A stretch of DNA of 49,199 nucleotides, from the NCBI GenBank assembly GCA_018399255.1, contig JAGYPA010000026.1, positions 1 through 49,199 of the forward strand, in the 5' to 3' direction. The translations under genes were made by a program, and so were the position numbers. The notes beneath the pieces are model-generated. The model had not been told where the DNA came from and ran no database searches. It saw nothing but the letters and a program-made list of their open reading frames with translations. Source of the DNA: Spirochaetales bacterium. Lineage in GTDB: Bacteria > Spirochaetota > Spirochaetia > JABMQR01. Positions 17,948 to 25,918 of this stretch are shown here, piece after piece (position 1 is the first letter of the stretch; each line of letters starts with the position of its first letter).

Positions 17948-18706
17948 TCAGATACAGGTAAAGGCGCCGTCTATGACAATATCGGATCCAGTCGTGTAAG
18001 ATGCCGAATCACTGGCCAGATATACCACGGCACTGACCAGTTCCTCCGGCGTGCCCATGCGTCCGGTCGGCGTAAGATCCTTCCAGCGAACTTGCCACTC
18101 CTGAGGAGCCGACAGCGTCATATCGGTAGCTATGTAACCGGGACTTATTGAGTTGACCCGGATATGGTAAGGCGCCCACTCGACCGCCAGTGATTTGGTC
18201 AGCAGAATCACTCCCGCCTTGGAAGCATTGTAGGTGCACTGGGGCTGGGGAATATTGACAATATGACCCGACATCGATGCGGTATTGATGATCGAACCGC
18301 CTCCCTGCTCCTTCATGATCCTGCCTGCCGCCTGGCTGGTCAGGAACACCCCGGTAAGGTTGATATCCAGCACCTTCTTCCATTCAGCGTACGTCATATC
18401 CAGTGCCGGGGTATTTATGCAGATACCGGCATTGTTAAAGGCGATATCGAGCCGACCCCACTTCTTCACAACCGCCGCGGCCATATCCGCAGCACTCTGC
18501 GGGTCAGTGACATCGCACTGAATAGCGAAGGCCTCCAGCCCCTCTTCCCGCAGTTCTTCCGCGGTCGCCTCAGCTGCGGCAATATCAATATCCGCTATGG
18601 CCACACGGGCTCCGCTCAGCGCCATCCCGCGGGCGGCCGCCTTGCCGATCCCGCGTGCCCCGCCGGTAACAAAAGCCGTTTTCCCTTCCAGACTCGCGTA
18701 GTTCAT
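17948..18706 (-). CDS. short-chain dehydrogenase, arabitol/sorbose reductase-like
   Basis: This 252-residue SDR has the cofactor loop TGGARGIG (14-21), NNAG (91-94), and catalytic S144, Y159 and K163. SMSGHIVNIPQPQCTYNASK resembles polyol-active SDRs such as arabitol 2-dehydrogenase and sorbose reductase. It probably interconverts a pentitol or hexitol and a ketose with NAD(P). AGGAG precedes the ATG. First enzyme gene after the LacI gene, 54 bp away and on the same strand, so one transcript may carry the regulator and five enzymes. Confidence 0.87.
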   Translation of the reverse strand: MNYASLEGKTAFVTGGARGIGKAAARGMALSGARVAIADIDIAAAEATAEELREEGLEAFAIQCDVTDPQSAADMAAAVVKKWGRLDIAFNNAGICINTPALDMTYAEWKKVLDINLTGVFLTSQAAGRIMKEQGGGSIINTASMSGHIVNIPQPQCTYNASKAGVILLTKSLAVEWAPYHIRVNSISPGYIATDMTLSAPQEWQVRWKDLTPTGRMGTPEELVSAVVYLASDSASYTTGSDIVIDGAFTCI

Positions 18707-18760
18707 TATCTTATTCTCTCCTGCATATAAAATTTCCCGCGCTGCCTTTTTTACAAGCCT

Positions 18761-19771
18761 TCAGCAGGATTTTCGTTCGATAAGCTTGGTTGGAATCCGA
18801 ATTTCCCGGTAGGGATCGCTCGCCTTATTGATGCGGCTCAGCAGTATTTCCGCTGAGCTGGTCCCTATAGCCTGCAGATCCTGCTCCATAACCGTTATCG
18901 GCGGATCCATCATGTTCATCCAGTAGGAATCATCGAAGACCACCAGGGCAACATCCTCGGGAATTTTATAGCTTTCCTGTTTCAGGAAGTTGATAACAGC
19001 TATCCCGGAAAGAATATTCCCCGCAAACAGCGCGGTTACCTTCTCCTCCTGCACCAGCTGACGGGTAAGTTCATACAGATCCCCCGTTTTCAGCTCCCGG
19101 AGACGTTCAGCCCGATTGCTTCCTGTCCGTATAAGTTCATCCAGAACCGGTATCTGATGTTTGCGCAAAGCCGCCTTATATCCCTGAAAGCGCTCATTCA
19201 TGGTATCGTCCGACCGTGAACCGATAATGCCGATCGAACGGTGTCCCTTCTCTATGAGCAGTTCCACCGCATTAAAGGCCCCCTCGAAGTTGGTGGACAT
19301 AATGCAGTCCCGATTGAACCCGTAGGGCAGACGGTCGAAAAAGACGCAGGGGCACCGGTCCCCGATAAGTTCTTCCATATAGCTGCAGTCGTGCCCAACC
19401 GGAGCTATTATCAGCCCGTCGACATTCTGCATCAGCAGACTTTCAATATTCTCGCGCTCCTTTTCCGGCTCTTCGTTGGAGTTGATGTAGATGAGGTGAT
19501 ACCCCTCCTCGCTGAGCACCTTGTCGATGGAAACAGCTATATCCATGTAGAAATAGTTGGTCAGGTTCGACACCACATACCCGATCATCTTCGAACTGCC
19601 GCTGCGCAGATTGCGGGCTATAGGATTGACATTGTAGTTGAGATTCTTGATAGCCCGATTCACTTTGTCCCGGGTTTCGGCATTTACATTCCTGGTTTTG
19701 TTGATGACATGCGAAACCGTGGCAGTGGAAACATTCGCGAGGCGGGCTACATCTTTCATTGAGGCACCCAT
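18761..19771 (-). CDS. LacI-family transcriptional regulator of the polyol cluster
   Basis: This 336-residue repressor starts with a LacI helix-turn-helix (MKDVARLANVSTATVSHVIN) and a hinge helix (NPIARNLRSG). The periplasmic-binding-protein-like sensor domain follows (IGYVVSNLTNYFYMDIAVSI, ALFAGNILSGIAVINFL, VALVVFDD). It has its own promoter with an operator (19799-19862). Related operators lie at the dehydrogenase and ABC promoters, so it is the likely controller of all three units. The effector is probably a pentose, polyol or derived phosphate. ATG 19771 is kept; 19759 is an alternative start. Confidence 0.92.
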   Translation of the reverse strand: MGASMKDVARLANVSTATVSHVINKTRNVNAETRDKVNRAIKNLNYNVNPIARNLRSGSSKMIGYVVSNLTNYFYMDIAVSIDKVLSEEGYHLIYINSNEEPEKERENIESLLMQNVDGLIIAPVGHDCSYMEELIGDRCPCVFFDRLPYGFNRDCIMSTNFEGAFNAVELLIEKGHRSIGIIGSRSDDTMNERFQGYKAALRKHQIPVLDELIRTGSNRAERLRELKTGDLYELTRQLVQEEKVTALFAGNILSGIAVINFLKQESYKIPEDVALVVFDDSYWMNMMDPPITVMEQDLQAIGTSSAEILLSRINKASDPYREIRIPTKLIERKSC

Positions 19772-19798
19772 ACTGAACGACCTTTATCTTAATGAATT

Positions 19799-19862
19799 TG
19801 TCAATCGATATAACGCAATCGATTAACTCCTTCAGAATACACAGCTGCAAACCTGCCGTCAA
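19799..19862 (-). promoter_or_regulatory. lacI-operon promoter and operator
   Basis: On the minus strand TTGACG (19857-19862), a 17-bp spacer and TATTCT (19834-19839). The operator begins 7 bp downstream: TTAATCGATTGCG (19814-19826). A second CAATCGAT half-site lies at 19802-19809, 14 bp from the first, suggesting autoregulation. Confidence 0.75.
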
Positions 19863-19895
19863 GAGAACGAAAAACAAATCCCCGGTAAATTTTAT

Positions 19896-19950
19896 TTGAC
19901 ATAACGCCTAAAACATACTACCATGAGTTTAATCGTTTACGCAATCGTTT
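19896..19950 (+). promoter_or_regulatory. promoter and operator of the xylitol/iditol dehydrogenase gene
   Basis: TTGACA (19896-19901), a 17-bp spacer and TACCAT (19919-19924). Four bases downstream a 22-bp operator (19929-19950) begins TTAATCGTTTACG and ends CAATCGTTT. It differs at only three positions from the operator at 21125-21146. Confidence 0.75.
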
Positions 19951-19998
19951 TTTTTTAACTTTTGCCGCGAAGGCGTACGGGAGCTCAAGGAGTAAACC

Positions 19999-21033
19999 AT
20001 GAAAGCACTGGTACTGAAAGGGACTGAAGAACTTGCAATTGAAGAGATGGATATTTACCGGAATCTGGGTGATGACGACGTACGGGTTGCCGTCAAGCAG
20101 GTCGGCATCTGCGGCAGCGATATTCACTATTATCTCCACGGCGGTATAGGCGACTACATTGTCCGCGAGCCGATGGTGCTCGGCCATGAGGCTTCCGGCA
20201 TCGTTACGGAGACCGGCAGAAACGTCACCCGGCTGAAAGCAGGGGACCGCGTCTGCATGGAACCGGGAGTTCCCACCCCGAACAGCCGCGAAACCCGTAA
20301 AGGAATCTACAATCTCGACCCCGATCTCACCTTCTGGGCCACTCCTCCGGTTCACGGCTGCCTGTGCGAAAGCGTAGTTCACCCTGAGCAGTTCACCTAC
20401 CGCCTTCCTGAAAACGTCTCCCTGGAAGAGGGAGCCATGGTTGAACCGCTGGCAATCGGTATGCAGGCCGCCTCCCGGGCCGGAATAAAGCCGGGCGACA
20501 TCGCCCTGGTTACCGGCTGCGGCACTATCGGCATCGTAACGGCTCTGGCTGCCCTTGCCGGCGGATGCAGCAAAGTGATTATCAGCGATATTCTGGCCGA
20601 CAAGCTCAAGATTACCGAATCCTACCAGAGCATCATTCCCGTCAACCTCCAGCAAGAAGACCTGGGAACGGTTGTACAGAAGGTGACTGGCGGATGGGGA
20701 GCCGACATCGTCTTCGAAACAACCGGCAGCGGGGCGGTGATAAGCACCGTTCATCAGTATGCCGCCCCCAGAGGCTGCATCGTCCTGATCGGCATCCCCG
20801 CCTCCGGCAAGGCGGAAATAAGTATAACCGGCCTTCAGGCAAAAGAAATCCGCCTGGAAACCATCTTCAGATATGTCCATATGTACGAAAGAACCATCGA
20901 GCTCATCTCTTCGGGATCCATCGACGTGAAGCCCCTGATCTCAAAGATCTATCCGTTTGAGAAGAGCATAGAAGCCTATGAAGCTGCTGCAAATCCCGAG
21001 CGGGGCCTGCTGAAGGTACAGATCAGCCTCTAA
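19999..21033 (+). CDS. xylitol/L-iditol-type zinc dehydrogenase
   Basis: This 344-residue medium-chain dehydrogenase has catalytic zinc ligands C38 (GICGSD), H63-E64 (LGHEA) and the VEPLAIG segment. The nucleotide loop is [11 protein letters not shown]. It lacks the four structural-zinc cysteines; the lobe reads [20 protein letters not shown] then [10 protein letters not shown], characteristic of the xylitol/sorbitol dehydrogenase subgroup. It would oxidise a polyol, for example xylitol to D-xylulose, with NAD+. It diverges from the LacI gene, carries its own operator and precedes the polyol ABC genes. The D-xylulose product would suit the nearby xylulokinase. Confidence 0.87.
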   Translation: MKALVLKGTEELAIEEMDIYRNLGDDDVRVAVKQVGICGSDIHYYLHGGIGDYIVREPMVLGHEASGIVTETGRNVTRLKAGDRVCMEPGVPTPNSRETRKGIYNLDPDLTFWATPPVHGCLCESVVHPEQFTYRLPENVSLEEGAMVEPLAIGMQAASRAGIKPGDIALVTGCGTIGIVTALAALAGGCSKVIISDILADKLKITESYQSIIPVNLQQEDLGTVVQKVTGGWGADIVFETTGSGAVISTVHQYAAPRGCIVLIGIPASGKAEISITGLQAKEIRLETIFRYVHMYERTIELISSGSIDVKPLISKIYPFEKSIEAYEAAANPERGLLKVQISL

Positions 21034-21087
21034 AAACCTGCATCAACCCCCTTTTAAAAAAAATGAGTTTTTTTCAAAAGTATTTTG

Positions 21088-21146
21088 TTGACGAATGAAA
21101 ATTACCATGCTAGGATTAATACAGTTAATCGATTACGTAATTGTTT
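21088..21146 (+). promoter_or_regulatory. promoter and operator of the polyol ABC operon
   Basis: TTGACG (21088-21093), a 17-bp spacer and TAGGAT (21111-21116). The operator at 21125-21146 begins TTAATCGATTACG and ends TAATTGTTT, matching 19 of 22 positions of the dehydrogenase operator. The remaining 240 bp of this 354-bp gene-free stretch are a structured leader. Confidence 0.75.
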
Positions 21147-21241
21147 AACTTCAATAGCGGCTGACCAGGCAGCCTGCAGTAACTAATATTCAATTAGTAT
21201 TAATGAAAGCTGAGCACTACTTTGCATCAGGTTGTTCCTTC

Positions 21242-21348
21242 CGGGCAGTGAAAACCCGCTGCCCCACGAAACAGTGTACTGCATCGGGCTGAATACAGCC
21301 TGATACAACGGCAATAGGGATCTGGAAGAACTTGAGTTTTTCCAGATC
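21242..21348 (+). promoter_or_regulatory. structured 5' leader of the binding-protein gene (possible attenuator or riboregulator)
   Basis: Three hairpins follow one another. GGGCAG (21243-21248) pairs with CTGCCC (21259-21264). ATCGGGCTG and CAGCCTGAT form a 9-bp stem with an AATA loop (21283-21304). A strong 13-bp stem (21319-21332 with 21335-21348) pairs GATCTGGAAGAACT with AGTTTTTCCAGATC. A run of nine T follows at 21359-21367, about 10 bases after the last stem, and AAGGAGG comes immediately after. Transcription should begin near 21123, so the leader is about 265 nt. It matches no riboswitch class I know. Stems are seen; function is inferred. Confidence 0.55.
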
Positions 21349-21387
21349 TTTAACAATATTTTTTTTTAAATCCCCAAGGAGGATCGT

Positions 21388-22767
21388 ATGAAGAAATTTG
21401 CAAAAATTCTGGTATTGGCAGCAGTTTTCACTCTGCTTTTTACCGGAGCACACATGTTCGCACAGGGCGGAGCCGACTCAGCAGCCGACGGAGGCAAGGT
21501 TGTTGTCAATATCGCTCTCCCGAACAACCCTATTTCTCAGGCTCTCGAGAAAATAGCACGCGACCAGTATGAGGCGGAAGGTGCTGAAGTAAACATCGCT
21601 GTTCTTCCCGAAAACGACCTGCGCCAGAAACTGACCACAGAAGCTTCTACCGGCGGAACCACCTACGATATCTTTGTGATTGGTCCCTACGAAGCTGCCA
21701 ACTGGGCTAAATTCGGCTGGCTCGAAAATCTCGAACCCTACTTTGAAGAACTCTCTGCAGCCGATGCCTCATGGTACGACCGCGCCGACCTGATTCAGGG
21801 AATGGTTGGCTCACTCTCCCTGGACGGCGACTCTTACGCTCTCCCCTTCTACGGAGAAAGCTCCTTTATCATGTACAACATGGAACTGTTTGAGAAAAAC
21901 GGTCTGACCATGCCCGCAGAACCGACCTGGGACGAAATCTACGAACTGGCCAAAGCCATCCACGATCCAGCCAACGGCATCGTCGGCATGACCATGCGCG
22001 GCGCACCCGGCTGGGGAATGAGCGGCGCTCCTTTTGTCACTATGGTTAACGCTTTCGGCGGACGTTTCTACGACATGGACTGGAATGCAACAGTCGACAC
22101 CCCCGAACAGCGGGCTGCCTGGGAAATGTACAAGAAAATCCTGCGTGAAGCCGGCCAGAATGACATTCTTTCCTATACCTACAACGAATGTATCGCTCTT
22201 ATGCAGTCCGGGAACTGCGGTATCTACTACGATGCAACCTCTATCGCTCCTCCGCTCGAGTCCGAAGGATCTGCAGTAAAGGGCAAAGTAGGCTACGCGC
22301 TGCCTCCTCACCAGAAAATGCAGACCAACACCGCATGGCTGTGGAACTGGGCTCTCGGAATCAATCCGAACACCACCGATGCCAAGAAAGAAGCCGCTTT
22401 CGACTTCATGCTCTGGGCAACCTCAAAAGACTACATCAAAATGTCTGTAGAACTCGATCCTACCGGATCCAGCACCCCTCCCGCTTCCCGTTCCTCAACG
22501 TACCTGCTGGATGCCTACAAGAGTGCACCGTATGCTGAAATGACCCTCAAGACCCTTGAATCAACCGATTTCACCAAACCGACCCTTGAACCAGTTCCCT
22601 ATGTCGGCCTCCAGTACATAGCAATTCCTGAGTTTGCTGATGCCGGAACCAAAATGACCCAGTATCTGGCAGACTATGTTGTTGACAAGATCTCCCTCGA
22701 TGAAGCCATCAAGAAAACTAACGACCTTTTCAACCAGGTTGCCAAAGACGGCGGATACCAGGACTGA
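21388..22767 (+). CDS. sugar/polyol ABC transporter substrate-binding protein
   Basis: This 459-residue extracytoplasmic binding protein belongs to the family-1 (maltose/polyol) group. It has a signal peptide of about 25 residues (KKFAKILVLAAVFTLLFTG, then AHMFA before QGGAD). No lipobox Cys is seen, so it is periplasmic. Typical blocks are TYDIFVIGPYEAANWAKFGW, ALPFYGESSFIMYNMELFEK and AAFDFMLWATS. The resemblance to sorbitol/mannitol binding proteins (SmoE type) and the dehydrogenase next door point to a polyol ligand. AAGGAGG precedes the ATG. Followed by a hairpin and two permease genes. Confidence 0.9.
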   Translation: MKKFAKILVLAAVFTLLFTGAHMFAQGGADSAADGGKVVVNIALPNNPISQALEKIARDQYEAEGAEVNIAVLPENDLRQKLTTEASTGGTTYDIFVIGPYEAANWAKFGWLENLEPYFEELSAADASWYDRADLIQGMVGSLSLDGDSYALPFYGESSFIMYNMELFEKNGLTMPAEPTWDEIYELAKAIHDPANGIVGMTMRGAPGWGMSGAPFVTMVNAFGGRFYDMDWNATVDTPEQRAAWEMYKKILREAGQNDILSYTYNECIALMQSGNCGIYYDATSIAPPLESEGSAVKGKVGYALPPHQKMQTNTAWLWNWALGINPNTTDAKKEAAFDFMLWATSKDYIKMSVELDPTGSSTPPASRSSTYLLDAYKSAPYAEMTLKTLESTDFTKPTLEPVPYVGLQYIAIPEFADAGTKMTQYLADYVVDKISLDEAIKKTNDLFNQVAKDGGYQD

Positions 22768-22794
22768 TCTGAATCTGGCTAACTGAATTTAACT

Positions 22795-22842
22795 GCAAGC
22801 AGTCTGCTAAGCTTTCACCTGAAGCCGCTCCAGACTGCTTGC
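22795..22842 (+). terminator. hairpin between binding-protein and permease genes
   Basis: GCAAGCAGTCTG (22795-22806) is perfectly complementary to CAGACTGCTTGC (22831-22842), a 12-bp stem with a 24-nt loop followed by TTTCTTTCTT. It lies 28 bp after the binding-protein stop. It may act as a partial terminator or 3' stabiliser that lowers permease relative to binding-protein expression. Confidence 0.65.
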
Positions 22843-22871
22843 TTTCTTTCTTGAAGGCAGGTCTTCCGCCC

Positions 22872-22919
22872 CCCATGCAGGACCTGTTCTTGCTGCCCAT
22901 GCAGGACCTGTTCTTGCTG
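22872..22919. repeat. 24-bp perfect tandem duplication
   Basis: Two adjacent identical 24-bp units begin CCCATGCAGGACC (22872-22895 and 22896-22919). They are intergenic, between the hairpin and the first permease gene. No gene or known element is associated. Confidence 0.8.
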
Positions 22920-23023
22920 CAGGAACCCGACCTGATCTGAACTGTTTTTATCAAAATGTTTGGGAAATAGTAAATCCTGATTTATACTGTACTTACATAC
23001 CCCGAATACTGGAAGGAATTCTT

Positions 23024-23908
23024 ATGAAAAAGGAAAAAGACTGGCTGTTTGTGCTTCCCGCCATACTCGTTGTTGCCGTAATGACCCAGGTCCCCTTTGT
23101 ACTGACCCTGATATATTCAACTCTGCGCTGGAACCTGGCCCGTCCCGACCTGCCGATCAAGTTTATTGGATTCGGTAATTATCTTCACTTTCTGAGGATA
23201 CCTGATTTTCCAAAGCTTCCCGAGTTCTACACCATTCTCTGGCAGACCATAGTCATGACCGGCAGCACCCTGATTATCTGCGCTGTTGTCGGGTTTCTCT
23301 TCTCGATTCTGCTGGATCACGATGTTCCCGGCATCAACATAGCCCGCGTCCTGATCCTGGGACCATTCTTTGTCATGACCACAGCCAGCGGCGTTATCTG
23401 GAAGACTACGGTATTCAATACTACCTTCGGCTGGTACGGCGTTATTGCCAAGGCTCTGGGATTCACCCCGGTTGACCTGCTGAGCTACCACCCCATGGCG
23501 GTAATTATCTTTCTCTTTTCGTGGCAATGGACACCGTTTTTCGTCCTCATCATCCTGGCCGGACTCCAGGGATTGTCTGGTGATGTCATTGACAGCATGA
23601 AAATTGACGGGGCCAACTGGTTTCAGTCCACCTTCAAAATCAAGCTGCCCATGATATTCCATCATGTCATGGTAGCCCTGATGCTGGGACTCATTTTCAT
23701 TGTAAAGGAAATAGGACTTATCCTGGTAACTACTGCCGGCGGTCCGGGAACGCGCTCCTATAACCTCCCGTATGCCGTATATATGGAGATTTTCAACGGC
23801 TCCAATGTCGGCCGTGCCGGCGCTCTGGCGGCCATGACGGTTGTCATAACCCTGCTCGGGGTCAACCTGCTCTACAAAATGGCCAAGAAGCGCAAAGAAA
23901 AATACTAG
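23024..23908 (+). CDS. polyol ABC transporter permease 1 (MalF/SmoF type)
   Basis: This 294-residue inner-membrane protein has six predicted spans. The EAA coupling loop reads GDVIDSMKIDGANWFQSTFKIKLPMI (about residues 186-211), which docks with the ATPase. It belongs to the sugar permease family that pairs with family-1 binding proteins. AAGGAA is five bases before the ATG. The second permease gene follows after 17 bp. No ATP-hydrolysing subunit is encoded in the window, so a shared MsmK/MalK-type ATPase elsewhere is expected. Confidence 0.92.
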   Translation: MKKEKDWLFVLPAILVVAVMTQVPFVLTLIYSTLRWNLARPDLPIKFIGFGNYLHFLRIPDFPKLPEFYTILWQTIVMTGSTLIICAVVGFLFSILLDHDVPGINIARVLILGPFFVMTTASGVIWKTTVFNTTFGWYGVIAKALGFTPVDLLSYHPMAVIIFLFSWQWTPFFVLIILAGLQGLSGDVIDSMKIDGANWFQSTFKIKLPMIFHHVMVALMLGLIFIVKEIGLILVTTAGGPGTRSYNLPYAVYMEIFNGSNVGRAGALAAMTVVITLLGVNLLYKMAKKRKEKY

Positions 23909-23925
23909 GACGCGGAGGTAAAGCA

Positions 23926-24789
23926 ATGCATGGTGATTTAGCTAAAAAGCAAAAAATATATCGGTTAAAAAGGCGAATCCGCACCCCTATCTTGACGATA
24001 GTTATTTTCGGGATCGCAATCCTCTATTTCTCTCCGATTCTCTATATGTTTCTGACCTCTTTCAAGACAGAGTACCAGGCCGTGAGCCCCAAACTCTTCT
24101 TCAAGCCGACCCTTGTCACCCTGGGCAACGTTCTGAGCGACAAAAACATGTTCGGATATCTCAGAAACTCGCTTTTCCAGGTCTTCTTCACGACATTTTT
24201 CTGTCTGCTGCTTGCCATCCCGGCATCCTTTGCCCTGGCTTTCGGCAAATTCAGAAAAAAAACCACCAATGAGAAAATCTATGTCTGGTTTATCACGACG
24301 ATTCTGCTGCCGCCGGTAGCGGTAATAATCCCGCTGTACACCTGGTTTCAGCGCTTCAACCTGATTCAGTCGCCCTTCGGTCTGCTTATTGCCTACATCG
24401 GCTTTCACGTACCGATTGTCGTATGGATGCTCCACTCATTCTTCTCCGATGTCCCTCTGTCGATTATCGAAGCGGCCCAGATTGACGGCTGCTCGCGCTT
24501 CCGTCAGATGACGTCGATTGCCATTCCCCTTATCCGGACCGGAATTGTCTCTGCCGGTCTGCTGGTAGCGGTTTTTGTCTGGAATGAGTTTTTCCTCGGC
24601 TTCAACCTGACCGGTAATTCTACCGCTACTCTCCCGGTCTATATGGCCCGGTTCCGGGAACAGCAGGGCATGTTTGTAGCCCAGCTCTCTGCATCTTCGA
24701 CCATCGCCGTCCTGCCGGCAGTCATTTTCGGCTGGATGACACAGAAATCATTGGTAAAGGGACTCACCCTGGGAGCCGTGAAGGGCTGA
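23926..24789 (+). CDS. polyol ABC transporter permease 2 (MalG/SmoG type)
   Basis: This 287-residue inner-membrane permease has a basic N-terminus and six spans. Its EAA loop is SIIEAAQIDGCSRFRQMTSI followed by AIPLIRTG (about residues 182-209). FVWNEFFLGFNLTGN and the C-terminal MTQKSLVKGLTLGAVKG are typical of MalG-like subunits. GGAGG precedes the ATG. Last gene of the plus-strand polyol unit, convergent with the citryl-CoA lyase-like gene 47 bp away. It forms the translocation channel with permease 1. Confidence 0.92.
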   Translation: MHGDLAKKQKIYRLKRRIRTPILTIVIFGIAILYFSPILYMFLTSFKTEYQAVSPKLFFKPTLVTLGNVLSDKNMFGYLRNSLFQVFFTTFFCLLLAIPASFALAFGKFRKKTTNEKIYVWFITTILLPPVAVIIPLYTWFQRFNLIQSPFGLLIAYIGFHVPIVVWMLHSFFSDVPLSIIEAAQIDGCSRFRQMTSIAIPLIRTGIVSAGLLVAVFVWNEFFLGFNLTGNSTATLPVYMARFREQQGMFVAQLSASSTIAVLPAVIFGWMTQKSLVKGLTLGAVKG

Positions 24790-24836
24790 AGCGCTTGTGC
24801 GACACTTGTCTTTCTGCAAGGGGGCTTGTGCCCTAG

Positions 24837-25664
24837 CTATTGCTCCAGCTTCCGCTCCTGAGGTCCGTCGTAATACTCCGGCTGCTGCAGAGAAAGATCG
24901 AGCGGCTGAGTTATGTCTGAATAGGTCGATGCTCTCCATCCTTTTTCGCGCTCAGCTTCCTCAATACTGTGGGCAACCAGCGATACGGTGCGGGAAAGGA
25001 TCAGCAGGCCTTTAATCTGTTCAGGGGACAAGCCCATATCGGAACAGATTGCCGCGATGGCACCGGGGCCATTGAGATACAGCCTTTTACCATATACCGG
25101 CTCAGTTGCTGCCTCAACGGCAGCCGCCAGCAGCTGATGCTTTCCTGCTATACCCCATTGCCGGGCCAGCTCAAGCAGCCGCGAAGCTCTGGGATCCACT
25201 ATATGCTGGGGATGATGGTAACCGTTGATTATTCTTTTTTCACTTCGGTATTCGGCTGTGAGAGTTCGGGCTGCCTCATCAATAGTAAGATTCTCCCGCT
25301 CTGCTCGCAGAACCCACTCCTGAAACATTTCTGCGGGAACATCGGCAGAGGCGTGACGGGAGCCCATAGTCATAATCCCCCCGGCCACCGCCGTACTGAG
25401 CGGAACCCCACCCGAGCGTACAAAGCGGCAGGCTGCCGATGAAGGGGAGAATGCGTGCTCGCTTAGCGATACCAGCATGGCATTGAGCATTTTCCGATAG
25501 TTTTCCGGCGGCAGTTCGCCCGTCCAGGTAAGGTAGGCCATCGCGGCAAAATCAACATTACCGGTCAGCTCGTTGATATCGTAACCCCGCACAACAATAC
25601 GTTCCCGTGTCTTGTATGAAATTGATGTTCGCCAGTGAAACGGTTCCTGCCGCTCCTTTTCCAT
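24837..25664 (-). CDS. citryl-CoA lyase/citrate synthase-like protein (short form)
   Basis: This 275-residue protein has the fold blocks of the citrate synthase/citryl-CoA lyase superfamily. INGYHHPQHIVDPRASRLLELA corresponds to the His region GFGHxxxxxDPRA. LNGPGAIAAICSDMGL and RTVSLVAHSIEEAEREKGWR correspond to the C-terminal active-site region. The length fits citryl-CoA lyase-like proteins rather than full citrate synthase (about 370-430). It would cleave or form a citryl-CoA-type bond between acetyl-CoA and a 2-oxoacid. ATG 25664 has GGAGG seven bases upstream; an in-frame GTG at 25679 is less likely. Its place at the end of an operon with a tricarboxylate importer suggests citrate-like acid catabolism, but no CoA ligase is nearby. 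Confidence 0.75.
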   Translation of the reverse strand: MEKERQEPFHWRTSISYKTRERIVVRGYDINELTGNVDFAAMAYLTWTGELPPENYRKMLNAMLVSLSEHAFSPSSAACRFVRSGGVPLSTAVAGGIMTMGSRHASADVPAEMFQEWVLRAERENLTIDEAARTLTAEYRSEKRIINGYHHPQHIVDPRASRLLELARQWGIAGKHQLLAAAVEAATEPVYGKRLYLNGPGAIAAICSDMGLSPEQIKGLLILSRTVSLVAHSIEEAEREKGWRASTYSDITQPLDLSLQQPEYYDGPQERKLEQ

Positions 25665-25751
25665 ACACTGCCTCCTCACTTCTGGTATACAGCCGATTAC
25701 ATCAGGGATGAATTCCGCCGCTCACTATCTGCTGATAGAGAGATAAACTTA

Positions 25752-25790
25752 CAGAAGGTTCCTGCTTTTCGCAATTTGCGGGAACCTCTG
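25752..25790. other. inverted repeat upstream of the citryl-CoA lyase-like gene
   Basis: CAGAAGGTTCCTGC (25752-25765) faces GCGGGAACCTCTG (25778-25790), forming an imperfect stem of about 12 bp with an 11-12 nt loop. No T-tract follows on either strand. It lies in a 254-bp gene-free stretch (25665-25918) in which I see nothing else convincing. Confidence 0.5.
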
Positions 25791-25918
25791 CTTTGCATTA
25801 TACACATTGGAGGCATTTATGCTAATTATTATTGCAGTCGGCGGCTGGTTGTGCGGTAAGTGTAAGCTAAGCCGACTTAACCAGCGGAAACGGCGGGGTA
25901 TTCTGCCCGGCAGATCAT

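Noticed and set aside
19918..20880. 320-codon open frame on the minus strand
   Set aside because: It is antisense to the dehydrogenase gene with full zinc and cofactor motifs, and it would cover that gene's promoter and operator.
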